Assembly (NCBI RefSeq): GCF_002007645.1
Contig: NZ_CP019791.1
Location: 3,402,593-3,466,592 of the forward strand
Length of the DNA: 64,000 bases
Source: Anaerohalosphaera lusitana
Lineage (GTDB): Bacteria; Planctomycetota; Phycisphaerae; Sedimentisphaerales; Anaerohalosphaeraceae
Direction of reading: 5' to 3'
The translations under genes were made by a program, and so were the position numbers. Below, piece after piece: positions 35,580 through 43,984 of the stretch. Under the pieces are notes generated by a model. That model was not told the DNA's origin. It made no database searches and saw only the letters and a program-made list of their open reading frames with translations. The stretch's first letter is position 1. The number at the start of each line of letters is the position of its first letter.

Positions 35580-36431
35580 ATGGAAATCGCAGTCATCAAC
35601 GACAAACAGATCCCCCTCACCCAGCTCGACCCCGCATACCTCGACCGCGGCACATACTTCGGCGACGGAGTCTACGAAGTCGTGCGCAGCTATGACGGCC
35701 GAATCTTCGCCCTCGACGACCACCTCGCCCGCTTCGCCCGCAGCATGCGCGAGATCCAGATCACCGGCCTCGACCTCGACCACGTCCGCAAAACCATCCG
35801 GTCCGCCTTCGCCCAGGCCGAAATTCCCAACGCCCGCATCTATTTCCACGTAACCCGAGGCTCCGAGCGCCGCGAACACGCCCCCTCCCCCGACCTCGCA
35901 CCCAATTTCTTCCTCACCGTCACCGAAATAGGCGACTGCTCCGCTCGAAAAGCCGCCGGCGTAAAGGTCGCCACCTACCCCGACATCCGCTGGAAACGCT
36001 GCGACATAAAATCACTCAACCTCCTGCCCAACGTCATGGCCCGCATGGAAGCAAAGAAAAAAGGCTGCGACGAAGCAATCCTCGTCGACGAAAAAGGCGA
36101 CATCACCGAAGGTGCAGGCAGCGCGTTCTTCATGATCGACGCCTCAAACCGTCACCTCATCACCCGCCCGCTAGGCCGTGAGATCCTCCCATCCATCACC
36201 CGCCGCATCGTCGAACAGATCGCCCCCGCCGCAGGCCTCACCGTCATCGAACGCACCATAACCCCCCGCCAGGCCAAAAAAGCCGACGAACTCTTCCTCG
36301 CCGTCACCACCACCGACATCACAGGCATAACCCACTTCGACGAACACCCCATCGCAAACGCAACCCCCGGCCCATACACAAAAGCCCTCGCCGCCGAATT
36401 CCAGAAACTGGTAAAAACCCAAACCAGCTAA
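35580..36431 (+). CDS. dat: D-amino acid transaminase (class IV aminotransferase)
   Basis: 283 residues from the ATG at 35580 (GAGGCAACG ribosome-binding region); the open frame begins 10 codons earlier. PLP fold-type IV: 'LDRGTYFGDGVYEVVRSYDGRIFALDDHLARF', the Schiff-base lysine in 'RCDIKSLNLLPNVMAR', 'DEAILVDEKGDITEGAGSAFF' and 'LAVTTTDITGI'. The SLNLLPN motif favours D-alanine aminotransferase over branched-chain or ADC lyase relatives. The role is supply of D-glutamate or D-alanine for the cell wall. Confidence 0.88.
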   Translation: MEIAVINDKQIPLTQLDPAYLDRGTYFGDGVYEVVRSYDGRIFALDDHLARFARSMREIQITGLDLDHVRKTIRSAFAQAEIPNARIYFHVTRGSERREHAPSPDLAPNFFLTVTEIGDCSARKAAGVKVATYPDIRWKRCDIKSLNLLPNVMARMEAKKKGCDEAILVDEKGDITEGAGSAFFMIDASNRHLITRPLGREILPSITRRIVEQIAPAAGLTVIERTITPRQAKKADELFLAVTTTDITGITHFDEHPIANATPGPYTKALAAEFQKLVKTQTS

Positions 36432-36434
36432 AAG

Positions 36435-37316
36435 CTACATCAACAGCAAACTAACCGCCATCACCGCCATACCCCCGATCAGCCCCAGCAGACTGTCGTG
36501 CCCCTTGCCGTACGCCCGGCTCGTCGGCAGCAGCTCATCCAGGCTGATATACACCATCACACCCGCAACACCGCCGAACAGCACACCCATCACCTGAGGC
36601 GGGAACACACCGCCTTCCCCCACGATCAGCCGCATCGCAACATAAGCCATCCCCGCCCCCACAGGCTCGGCCAGCCCGCTCAAAAACGAATACACAAACG
36701 CCTTCCGCCGACTCCCAACCGCGTAATATATCGGCACCGAAACACTGATCCCCTCCGGTATGTTGTGCAGCGCGATAGCCACCGCGATCGCAAGCCCCAC
36801 GCTCGGATCCTCCAGCGCCGCCAGAAACGTCGCCAGCCCCTCCGGAAAATTATGTATCGCTATCGCAAGCGCCGTAAACATCCCCATCCGCATCAGCTTC
36901 GAATGATCCACCCGATGATCGTGCGCCCCCGCCACCTCCGGTACATGATCAAAATCCGGCATCGGTGCATTCTCATCATGCAGAGGTTCCTGCTCCTCCG
37001 CCGTATGAACCTCATGCGGATTTTCCGCCGACGGCACAAGATTGTCTATCACCCCGATAAACAGTATCCCCCCGAAAAACGACATCACATTCACCCACTG
37101 CCCCCACCTCTCACCATAAACCGCAACCAGCGAATCGGCCCCCTTGAAAAATATCTCCACGAACGAAACGTACAGCATCACCCCCGCTGAAAATCCAGTC
37201 GCCACCGACAGAAACCGGTAATTCGTCCGCCCCGCAAAAAAAGCGATCACACTCCCGATCCCCGTCGCAAGCCCCGCGAACAACGTCAAACCGAATGCCA
37301 TCCAAACACTGCCCAT
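36435..37316 (-). CDS. zupT: ZIP-family divalent metal transporter (ZupT-like)
   Basis: 293 residues, 8 membrane segments. The two metal-site motifs are '[15 protein letters not shown]' and '[15 protein letters not shown]'. A histidine/acid-rich loop (about residues 105-140: '[15 protein letters not shown]', 'HDHRVDHSK') lies between segments 3 and 4. It imports zinc and other divalent ions. Convergent with dat, 3 bp apart. Confidence 0.93.
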   Translation of the reverse strand: MGSVWMAFGLTLFAGLATGIGSVIAFFAGRTNYRFLSVATGFSAGVMLYVSFVEIFFKGADSLVAVYGERWGQWVNVMSFFGGILFIGVIDNLVPSAENPHEVHTAEEQEPLHDENAPMPDFDHVPEVAGAHDHRVDHSKLMRMGMFTALAIAIHNFPEGLATFLAALEDPSVGLAIAVAIALHNIPEGISVSVPIYYAVGSRRKAFVYSFLSGLAEPVGAGMAYVAMRLIVGEGGVFPPQVMGVLFGGVAGVMVYISLDELLPTSRAYGKGHDSLLGLIGGMAVMAVSLLLM

Positions 37317-37616
37317 CTACGCTGCACCTCCAGTTCAGAAAAATTACGATCATTGGACTAACACAATACTACCCGCCAAAACCGCAATGAGCAAGAAACT
37401 CCTGCCCTTTACCTCCATTAAGGCCCTGCCCTCACGAGTGCCTGAAAGACCTCGCAGGCTCCGCCTGATCAATTGAAACCCACATGAAAACACCAAATTC
37501 CACAAAAACCTGTATTGTTTTATTGTTTATTTCCCTGCTTTCCATTATCTTCTGGTTTATGCGGAGCTTTTACCGCGACCTGCGGTTCAAACTTTTTTTA
37601 TGGTAGCCTAAAGCCC
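37317..37616. other. Divergent intergenic region
   Basis: 300 bp between the ZIP transporter gene and the kinase gene. No RNA or repeat recognised. The 34 codons of open frame before the kinase ATG at 37617 are not supported as coding. Confidence 0.4.
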
Positions 37617-38444
37617 ATGAAAGCTGAAGCATTCTCAAACAACTTCTATGCAGCGGGTCTCAACGGCCTGCCTGAGCGTATCACCGTCAAAGGAAAAGAC
37701 TTTCAGCTTTGGCAGGTTTTGAAGAACGACTTTTTCGCGGTCACGGGAATATACCTTATCGATCCCCAGCAAGCAAACAGCGCACCCCCAAAAGTCGTTC
37801 TGAAAATGGCCCGTTGCAGAAGCTTTTTCGGCCTCCCTCTCAAATGGCTCGGCAAATTAATGTGCCGCCACGAAATGCGTATGCTTGCACTGGTAAAAGA
37901 GATACCAAACGTTCCCCAAATTTACAGCCCATACGGCAAATATGGCTTCGTCTACAACTACATCCCCGGCAACACCCTCGACGACCGTCCCTGCCTGGAT
38001 CCGGCTTTCTTCGATGAACTCCGCGATCTGCTGAAAAAAATACACCAGCGGAACATCGCTTACATCGACATGAACAAACGCGGAAACATCATCGTCGGTG
38101 AGGACGGCAAGCCCCGCCTCATCGATTTCCAGATCAGCCGTCACATCAAAACGTCCCCGATTCTGCCCGCCCTCTCGCACTACATCCGCAAACATCTCCA
38201 GCACGCGGACATCTATCACCTATGCAAACACAAAAGAAAATTCCAGCCGCATCTGCTCACCTCCGACGAACTCGCGACATACAAAAATCGTCCCGGCTGG
38301 ATAAAAGCACACCGCCTTATAGCCAATCCCTACAGAACCATCCGCCGATCGATCCTTCGATTCTTACACAAAAAGTGCTTCCTTATCCCAGACAAAAACG
38401 CCAACCCAACCCCCGAAACAGATCCCGACAGATACCTCAAATGA
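37617..38444 (+). CDS. Small protein-kinase-fold protein (RIO/Kdo-kinase-like)
   Basis: 275 residues from the ATG at 37617. Kinase-fold marks: 'KVVLKMAR' (VAIK-like lysine), 'YIDMNKRGNIIVGEDGKPRLIDFQIS', which combines a catalytic D-x(4)-N loop and a DF(G)-like 'IDF', and 'VYNYIPGNTL' in the hinge. The order resembles RIO or WaaP/InaA lipopolysaccharide kinases. The substrate, protein or lipid A core sugar, cannot be decided. The C-terminus is basic. Confidence 0.75.
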   Translation: MKAEAFSNNFYAAGLNGLPERITVKGKDFQLWQVLKNDFFAVTGIYLIDPQQANSAPPKVVLKMARCRSFFGLPLKWLGKLMCRHEMRMLALVKEIPNVPQIYSPYGKYGFVYNYIPGNTLDDRPCLDPAFFDELRDLLKKIHQRNIAYIDMNKRGNIIVGEDGKPRLIDFQISRHIKTSPILPALSHYIRKHLQHADIYHLCKHKRKFQPHLLTSDELATYKNRPGWIKAHRLIANPYRTIRRSILRFLHKKCFLIPDKNANPTPETDPDRYLK

Positions 38445-38487
38445 AAGTTCGTCGGAGACCAGGCTGTCAAATTTCTGCGACTGGCCA
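38445..38487 (+). repeat. Possible short copy (D) of the dispersed intergenic repeat
   Basis: AAGTTCGTCGGAGACC then GGCTGTCAAATTTCTGC and CTGGCC, matching the two ends of copies A and C with the middle missing. Weak; it could be chance. Confidence 0.3.
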
Positions 38488-38550
38488 ACTGGCTGATCTT
38501 GCATTATCCATGTAACAGCATAACAATCGTCCAGTCTGACTCAAACAGCC

Positions 38551-40812
38551 CTACTGTCCCAGCCAGTACCCTGCAAATATCGCAAAGTCACTGTAATCCA
38601 CAACGCCGTCAAGTGTCATATCCGCCTCCGGTCCCGCCGTAAGCCACTGATCCGCAACAACCGCGAAATCATCAGCATCCACATCCCCGTCCGGCTCAAA
38701 GTCACCGGGCACCACCACGCCGACACTCACTTCCGCACTCGCCATCTCATAAGGCACGATACCCGGCACCGCCGCACCGCTGCCGTCCAGCCCGTGATTG
38801 TGATACCACAGATCCCAGATCGTATCACCCCACGCCCGCAGCTTCGCAAAGAACGGATCCGTCTGAATAACATAAGCGTCCCCCGTACCCGAAGGCGACG
38901 GACTGCTCAGCGTATCCGAACCGTTGATCTCATCCCGCAGGAACTCGACATATTCTCGCGACGTCCCCTGATAATAAACCGAAACCTCCACCTTATCCGC
39001 CCACTTAGCAATATGCATATCGACCTGATCATATCCGCCCGCATATTCCTTCGCGGTGAAATAACCCTCATCCACAACCCCGTGCCATACAGGCCGACTC
39101 AGCCTCTCACCCGCCGCACTTATATCAAAACCCTTCGGCGGAATACGATTGTCCTTGTACCGCCCCGTCGCAAGCACGAAATGGAACGTCTCATCCTCAC
39201 CCGTCAGATCGCTAGAAGGATGCACCTCATACACCAGCACATCTGAATACGCTTCCCCTTCACCAAGCGCAGGACTGCTGTTCGATTTTGCCAACCCCTT
39301 CAGCGTACCGACTGAATAGTCGTAAGGATTCACTTCATACAAAAGCTCCTCACCGCGATACGCCCTGATATTCACGAACATCCGCCTGCCTTCCGGAAAT
39401 CCGCTGATCAGCTTGTGCCCCGTATTGTTCTGCACCCGGAACCCCAGCGCACCGCTGACCGGATCATACGAAACTCCCTTGATCGTCGCCGCCAGTCCCA
39501 ACTGATCCAGTGCCCGATCGGACCCCGCCTTGAGCTTCGCCCCGTTGTTCACCGGACTCTCACCCGCCGACAGATCCAGCGTCAGCACATCCGGCCCCTT
39601 GCCCAGTATCTCCGCATTCCGCGCATCATACACCGGCCCCGACTCGTCCAGACTCGCCAGTATATACGAAATCCACGAATTGCCGCCCGTAAGATCATGC
39701 ACAGGCATCCCCGAATTCGGATGCTCCGTACTCTCGCTGGGCCTCAAGGGCACACCGTTCTTGTCACAGCCGTACCCGATCCCGTCCCGCATATGGCAGT
39801 CCTGGCACTTGCCCGCAAAACCAACCCCCGCCGTCAACTGAGCAAACTCCGCATTCGTCGCAGCCCCGCCGCGCCCGTACGCCGAAAGCATAAACTCCGA
39901 GAACGTCCGCTCCACATGAAAATAACTGCTCGCCGAATACTGCTCCGATATCTCATGCGCTCCGCCCGACTGATCGGCCAAACCTGACAACCCCAGATTC
40001 GCCAAAGCAGGATTCGACACATCATGACACGTCGCACACATATACTTAGACTTATGATACCTGCTGTAAAGCATCGAATGCTTCGCACCCGCGTCCGCAA
40101 AACTCGCCCGCTTCTCACCGCCCGCACTCACGAAGAACTGACCGCTCGCATTCTCCGCATACGTCGGATAGATCGGCTGATTGAACTTGTCATAAAACGC
40201 ATCCCCCGAAAGCGTCGTAACCCCGCTCGCCTCCAACGCATCCGCCTGATACGTCTCCAGCGCCATCGTCTGCGAAAGCGTCCCACTCCCCGGCCCGGTG
40301 TTCCCCGCCTCGTCCCAGTATCCGATCCAGTCCGAACCCTCACGCAGCCCCGCAAAAGTCGTCTCGAAAAACGGATCGTACATCGTATGACAGAAATCAC
40401 AGTGTATCCCGTTAAAATCCGTCCCCGCCATCATCGACGCGTTCACCGGATCACTCCTGCCCTCGACCCAGCCCTCCGGAAAATGACAACGCATGCAAAG
40501 ATCCCCAGCATTCGGATTCCCCAGCGCCCAGATCGAATCCTGCATCGCAACCGTAAAGCACGCATAAAATATCGGATCCCGCGCCGACTGCGCCATCATC
40601 GAACCCGACCAGTTAAACCCCGGCTCAACCGCCGGATCGTAATCAGCATGACAGTTAAGACACCGCCCAGGCCCCTCCAGATCAACCCCATCACCCGGCT
40701 GCGTACCAGGCATCCGCACCAGCGGATCGTCCTTCACAGCCAGCGGTGTCCACGCCGCAATCGCAAAAAGAGAAAACGCAAAAATCGCCGCAATAAAGAA
40801 ATGCCTTCTCAT
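38551..40812 (-). CDS. Exported pentaheme cytochrome c with dockerin-like C-terminus
   Basis: 753 residues from the ATG at 40812 (GGAGAGGG upstream). Signal peptide 'MRRHFFIAAIFAFSLFAIAA'. Five CxxCH heme sites: CLNCH, CMRCH, CDFCH, CATCH and CQDCH, all in the first half. The second half is beta-rich. The C-terminus has two dockerin-like segments, 'GDFEPDGDVDADDFAVVADQWL' and 'DMTLDGVVDYSDFAIFAGYWL'. It is probably a periplasmic or surface electron carrier; no redox partner lies adjacent. Heme count is seen directly, function is inferred. Confidence 0.88.
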   Translation of the reverse strand: MRRHFFIAAIFAFSLFAIAAWTPLAVKDDPLVRMPGTQPGDGVDLEGPGRCLNCHADYDPAVEPGFNWSGSMMAQSARDPIFYACFTVAMQDSIWALGNPNAGDLCMRCHFPEGWVEGRSDPVNASMMAGTDFNGIHCDFCHTMYDPFFETTFAGLREGSDWIGYWDEAGNTGPGSGTLSQTMALETYQADALEASGVTTLSGDAFYDKFNQPIYPTYAENASGQFFVSAGGEKRASFADAGAKHSMLYSRYHKSKYMCATCHDVSNPALANLGLSGLADQSGGAHEISEQYSASSYFHVERTFSEFMLSAYGRGGAATNAEFAQLTAGVGFAGKCQDCHMRDGIGYGCDKNGVPLRPSESTEHPNSGMPVHDLTGGNSWISYILASLDESGPVYDARNAEILGKGPDVLTLDLSAGESPVNNGAKLKAGSDRALDQLGLAATIKGVSYDPVSGALGFRVQNNTGHKLISGFPEGRRMFVNIRAYRGEELLYEVNPYDYSVGTLKGLAKSNSSPALGEGEAYSDVLVYEVHPSSDLTGEDETFHFVLATGRYKDNRIPPKGFDISAAGERLSRPVWHGVVDEGYFTAKEYAGGYDQVDMHIAKWADKVEVSVYYQGTSREYVEFLRDEINGSDTLSSPSPSGTGDAYVIQTDPFFAKLRAWGDTIWDLWYHNHGLDGSGAAVPGIVPYEMASAEVSVGVVVPGDFEPDGDVDADDFAVVADQWLTAGPEADMTLDGVVDYSDFAIFAGYWLGQ

Positions 40813-41005
40813 CAACCCTCTCCTTTCGCAAAAACGGCATCTATACCGCCCCCAACCACACAGCAACCCGCAAAAACTGCCCTCAACCCGGCATCGCCGC
40901 ATCGGTATTTCTCCCCATTATAGCAGACGCACACCTCCCCCACAACTAAATTTCTCAGTTACCACCTCGATTTAGCCGGCACTGCAAAAACCCGCACTGC
41001 ATCCC

Positions 41006-42457
41006 TCAATCCCAGAAACTTCCCTCCTGCTTAAGCTGCTTCTCGAACGCCTCCAGCTCCCCCAGCATCTCCTTCACCAGCTCAGGCCTCTCCGCCGCTC
41101 GGTCGATCCTCTCACCAAGATCCTCCTCCACATTGAACAGCAGCGGCTTCTCACGCGACGCACTGAACCCGTAATTGTTCCCCGTCTGCGACCCGATCCG
41201 AATATGCAGCTTCCAAGCCCCCTTCCGTATCGCCGACGGCTTGTTGTCCCAATAGTTATAATAAAACGTGAACGGCCCCTCCTCCCACGCATACTCCCCA
41301 GGCATCAGCAGCCCACGTATATCCCGCCCGTCGATCGTCCTATCCTCAGGCACCTCAACCCCCGCCATCGCGAACACCGTAGGCAGCACATCCAGCGTAC
41401 TCGCAGGCTCCTGCACGATCCGGTTCCCCGGTATCTTCCCCGGCCAGCAGAATATCCCCGGCACACGATGCCCGCCTTCCCACGTCGAACCCTTCCCGTC
41501 CCGGAACGGATACGCATACCCAACATGCATCCGCGCCTCGCCGTACCTCGGATGATCCTTCGTATCCCGAAACTTCACCCATGGCCCATTATCCGACGCA
41601 AACACAACCAGCGTATTCTCACTCACCCCCGCTTTCTCCAGCATCTCACGTATCCGCCCCACGCCATCATCGATCTCCATCATCACATCGCCCAGCAGCC
41701 CCCGCCGCGACTTCCCCTTGAACTCATCGCTCGCATGTATACCCAAATGCGGCATATTATACGCCACATACGCAAAGAAAGGCCTGCTCGAATTCTTCTC
41801 GATAAACCGCAACGCCCCCTCCGTCGTCCGCTTCGTCAGCGAATCACAAACCTCCGTATTCGAAGGCAGATTCCGCGCAAGCGTCCGATACCCCTTCACC
41901 GGATCTTCCCCACTCGCATCCGACTCCATCAGCTTGGCGTTCCCATAATCATGCGAAACATTTGTACCCATCCACTCATCGAACCCATGCGCCAAAGGCA
42001 GCGCATCACGCGTCATGCCGTTCCGCCCGTTCGGATTCCCCAGATGCCACTTCCCAAAGATCCCCGTAGTATACCCCTTGCTCTTCAACCCGTCCGCCAG
42101 CGTCACCTCCTTCGGATGAATATGCATCTTCGAACCCGGCCCAACTACCCATCGACCAAGCCCGCTCCGCCCGGGATACCGCCCAGTCAACAGCGAAAAC
42201 CGCGACGCGGAACACGCCGGCGACGTCACGTAAAACTGCGAAAAGCTCACCCCCTCCTGCACCATCCGCCGTATATTCGGCGTCTTGATCGTCGGATTGC
42301 CGTTGTGCTCATAATCCCCGTACCCGCTGTCGTCCAGATAGATCATCACCACGTTCGGCCCAGCCGCCTTCCGCTCCGCACCAAACGAAACACCCCGCAA
42401 AGCACCAACCCCCAACGCCGCAGCACCGCTAACCTTCAAAAAAGCCCGTCTATCCAT
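41006..42457 (-). CDS. Exported arylsulfatase-type sulfatase
   Basis: 483 residues from the ATG at 42457. Twin-arginine-like signal 'MDRRAFLKVSGAAALG'. Sulfatase signature 'SPACSASRFSLLTGRYPGRSG', in which C82 (CxAxR) would become formylglycine, plus 'VVMIYLDDSGYGDYE' (metal Asp pair) and 'VVFASDNGPWVKF'. Phycisphaerae commonly use sulfatases on sulfated algal polysaccharides. No glycan-degradation partner lies adjacent. It needs a formylglycine-generating or anaerobic (AnSME) maturase elsewhere. Confidence 0.93.
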   Translation of the reverse strand: MDRRAFLKVSGAAALGVGALRGVSFGAERKAAGPNVVMIYLDDSGYGDYEHNGNPTIKTPNIRRMVQEGVSFSQFYVTSPACSASRFSLLTGRYPGRSGLGRWVVGPGSKMHIHPKEVTLADGLKSKGYTTGIFGKWHLGNPNGRNGMTRDALPLAHGFDEWMGTNVSHDYGNAKLMESDASGEDPVKGYRTLARNLPSNTEVCDSLTKRTTEGALRFIEKNSSRPFFAYVAYNMPHLGIHASDEFKGKSRRGLLGDVMMEIDDGVGRIREMLEKAGVSENTLVVFASDNGPWVKFRDTKDHPRYGEARMHVGYAYPFRDGKGSTWEGGHRVPGIFCWPGKIPGNRIVQEPASTLDVLPTVFAMAGVEVPEDRTIDGRDIRGLLMPGEYAWEEGPFTFYYNYWDNKPSAIRKGAWKLHIRIGSQTGNNYGFSASREKPLLFNVEEDLGERIDRAAERPELVKEMLGELEAFEKQLKQEGSFWD

Positions 42458-42679
42458 AACAACTCCACACAACCAAAACAAAATCAAAAATCAGAATCAA
42501 AAACACCACACCCATCAGTATACTCAACAACCCCCAATTCCACAAGCAAACATCCCCCAAACTTCGCCCCCCAATACGCACAGGCACAAAGCATTAGTTC
42601 ATTGACCACCGCCCCACCCGTCATCACCCTGCCAAAAGCAACACACCCAACAAACACACAAAAGGCAGAAAGTGTTATA

Positions 42680-43831
42680 CGCATTGTGAAATTTTTTCGC
42701 GCGCCACGGTTTTAGACTTGCGCCATCGCTAATGATGTGTCATAATTCCTAAAAAATGAAAGGAAATATGGCATGCACATCAGTGAGATCAAGTACGGTG
42801 ACCTGCAAAAGTTAAAAGAAAAAGCTCGGATTGAAACCAATGCAAAGCAGCGAGATCGATATCGGGTGGTAGCCCTGGCATTGGAGGGATGGCAAACAAA
42901 AGCGATCATGACAAAACTTGATCGCAGCAAAAACTTCGTTCAGCGATGGTGTTATTTCTACCGTGATGGCGGCATTGAGGCTATCGCACCAAAACGTCAA
43001 AGCGGCAGGCCTACAAAACTGCCACGCAAAAAAGAGCCTGAGTTGATCAAGCGAATTCAAGATGGACCAACCGATTCAGACGGTGGTGTATGTGTGCTAC
43101 GCGGCAGAGACATAAGACGGATTCTTGAAAGAGAATTTGGCGTAAAATATTCGCTCTTCGGCGTCTATGATCTAATGCATAGATTGGGGCTTTCATGTCT
43201 AAAACCAAGGCCTAAGCACCGAAAGAACGATCCGGAAAAAATGCAGCAGTGGTTGGAGCAAGCCCCCTTTTTGTCCAAAAAGTCCGAACAGAAAACCCCG
43301 AAAAGAAAATTGAGATCTGGTTCCAGGACGAAGTGCGAATAGGCCAGCAAGGAACACTGACCAATGTTTGGGCTCCAAAAGGATCCAGGCCTACAGCAGT
43401 AAAGCAGACCGAGTATGATTGGGTATATATTTTTGGAGCTGTCAATCCTGTCAATGGCAAATCGTCGGCTGTGATTACTCCGACTGTTAACACTGATTAT
43501 ATGAATCACCACCTGAGATTTATAAGCGAGGAGGCAGGCAAAGATGTACATGTGGTTCTGGTTCTTGATCAGGCTGGTTGGCATATCGCTAAACAGTTGG
43601 TTGTGCCGAAGAATATCAGCCTGCTTCACCTGCCTGCATACAGTCCGGAATTGAATCCGATAGAACGTCTTTGGGCCTATATGAAGAGTCACTACTTGAG
43701 CAACCGCATTTACAAAAATTATGAGGAAATATTCAACGCAGGAACAGTTGCATGGAACAATATAACCTCAGAAATGTTCTGCTCAATATGCAATACTGAA
43801 TGGATTAAGCATGAGAATTAATCACAATGCG
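42680..43831 (+). mobile_element. IS630-family-like element, 1152 bp
   Basis: Inverted ends CGCATTGTGA / TCACAATGCG, each bordered by TA (42678-42679 and 43832-43833), fit the TA target of IS630/Tc1-mariner elements. It carries a frameshifted transposase and ends 153 bp before the type V effector gene. Confidence 0.85.
42773..43821 (+). CDS. IS630-family transposase in two frames
   Basis: Frame 1 (42773-43342) has the N-terminal helix-turn-helix part, 'RYRVVALALEGWQTKAIMTKLDRSKNFVQRWCYFYRDGG', and the linker. Frame 2 (open 43249-43821) has the DDE part: 'EIWFQDEVRIGQQG' (D), 'VVLVLDQAGWH' (D) and 'LPAYSPELNPIERLWAYMK' (E). The second frame is at -1. The switch must fall in about 43261-43280, where CCCCCTTTTT and AAAAAG occur, both plausible slippery sites. 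Either programmed frameshifting, as in several IS630 members, or an inactivating indel; the otherwise intact motifs favour the former. Confidence 0.8.
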
Positions 43832-43910
43832 TATTAGTCCATCAACCGCATTGCATTCGCACAGCAAAACTGACACGGTCAATGAAGTGATACTTTTCGC
43901 CGTCCTGCAC

Positions 43911-43938
43911 TTGACAACCGGATACAAAATACTAAAAT
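43911..43938 (+). promoter_or_regulatory. Candidate promoter of the type V effector gene
   Basis: TTGACA (43911-43916) and TAAAAT (43933-43938) with a 16-bp spacer, 47 bp before the start codon. AGGAGG at 43971-43976 is an excellent ribosome-binding site eight bases before the ATG. Confidence 0.65.
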
Positions 43939-43984
43939 AAAACAGTTTCCACAAAATCGCAAACGTCCACAGGAGGACAAATAA

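Noticed and set aside
38551-40812. Cytochrome as a nitrite reductase or other named multiheme enzyme
   Set aside because: Only five plain CxxCH sites, and no CxxCK or other catalytic heme signature was found.
43249-43821. Second half of the IS630 transposase as an independent gene
   Set aside because: It lacks the DNA-binding part, and its first residues continue the upstream frame at -1. It is better treated as one transposase with a frameshift.
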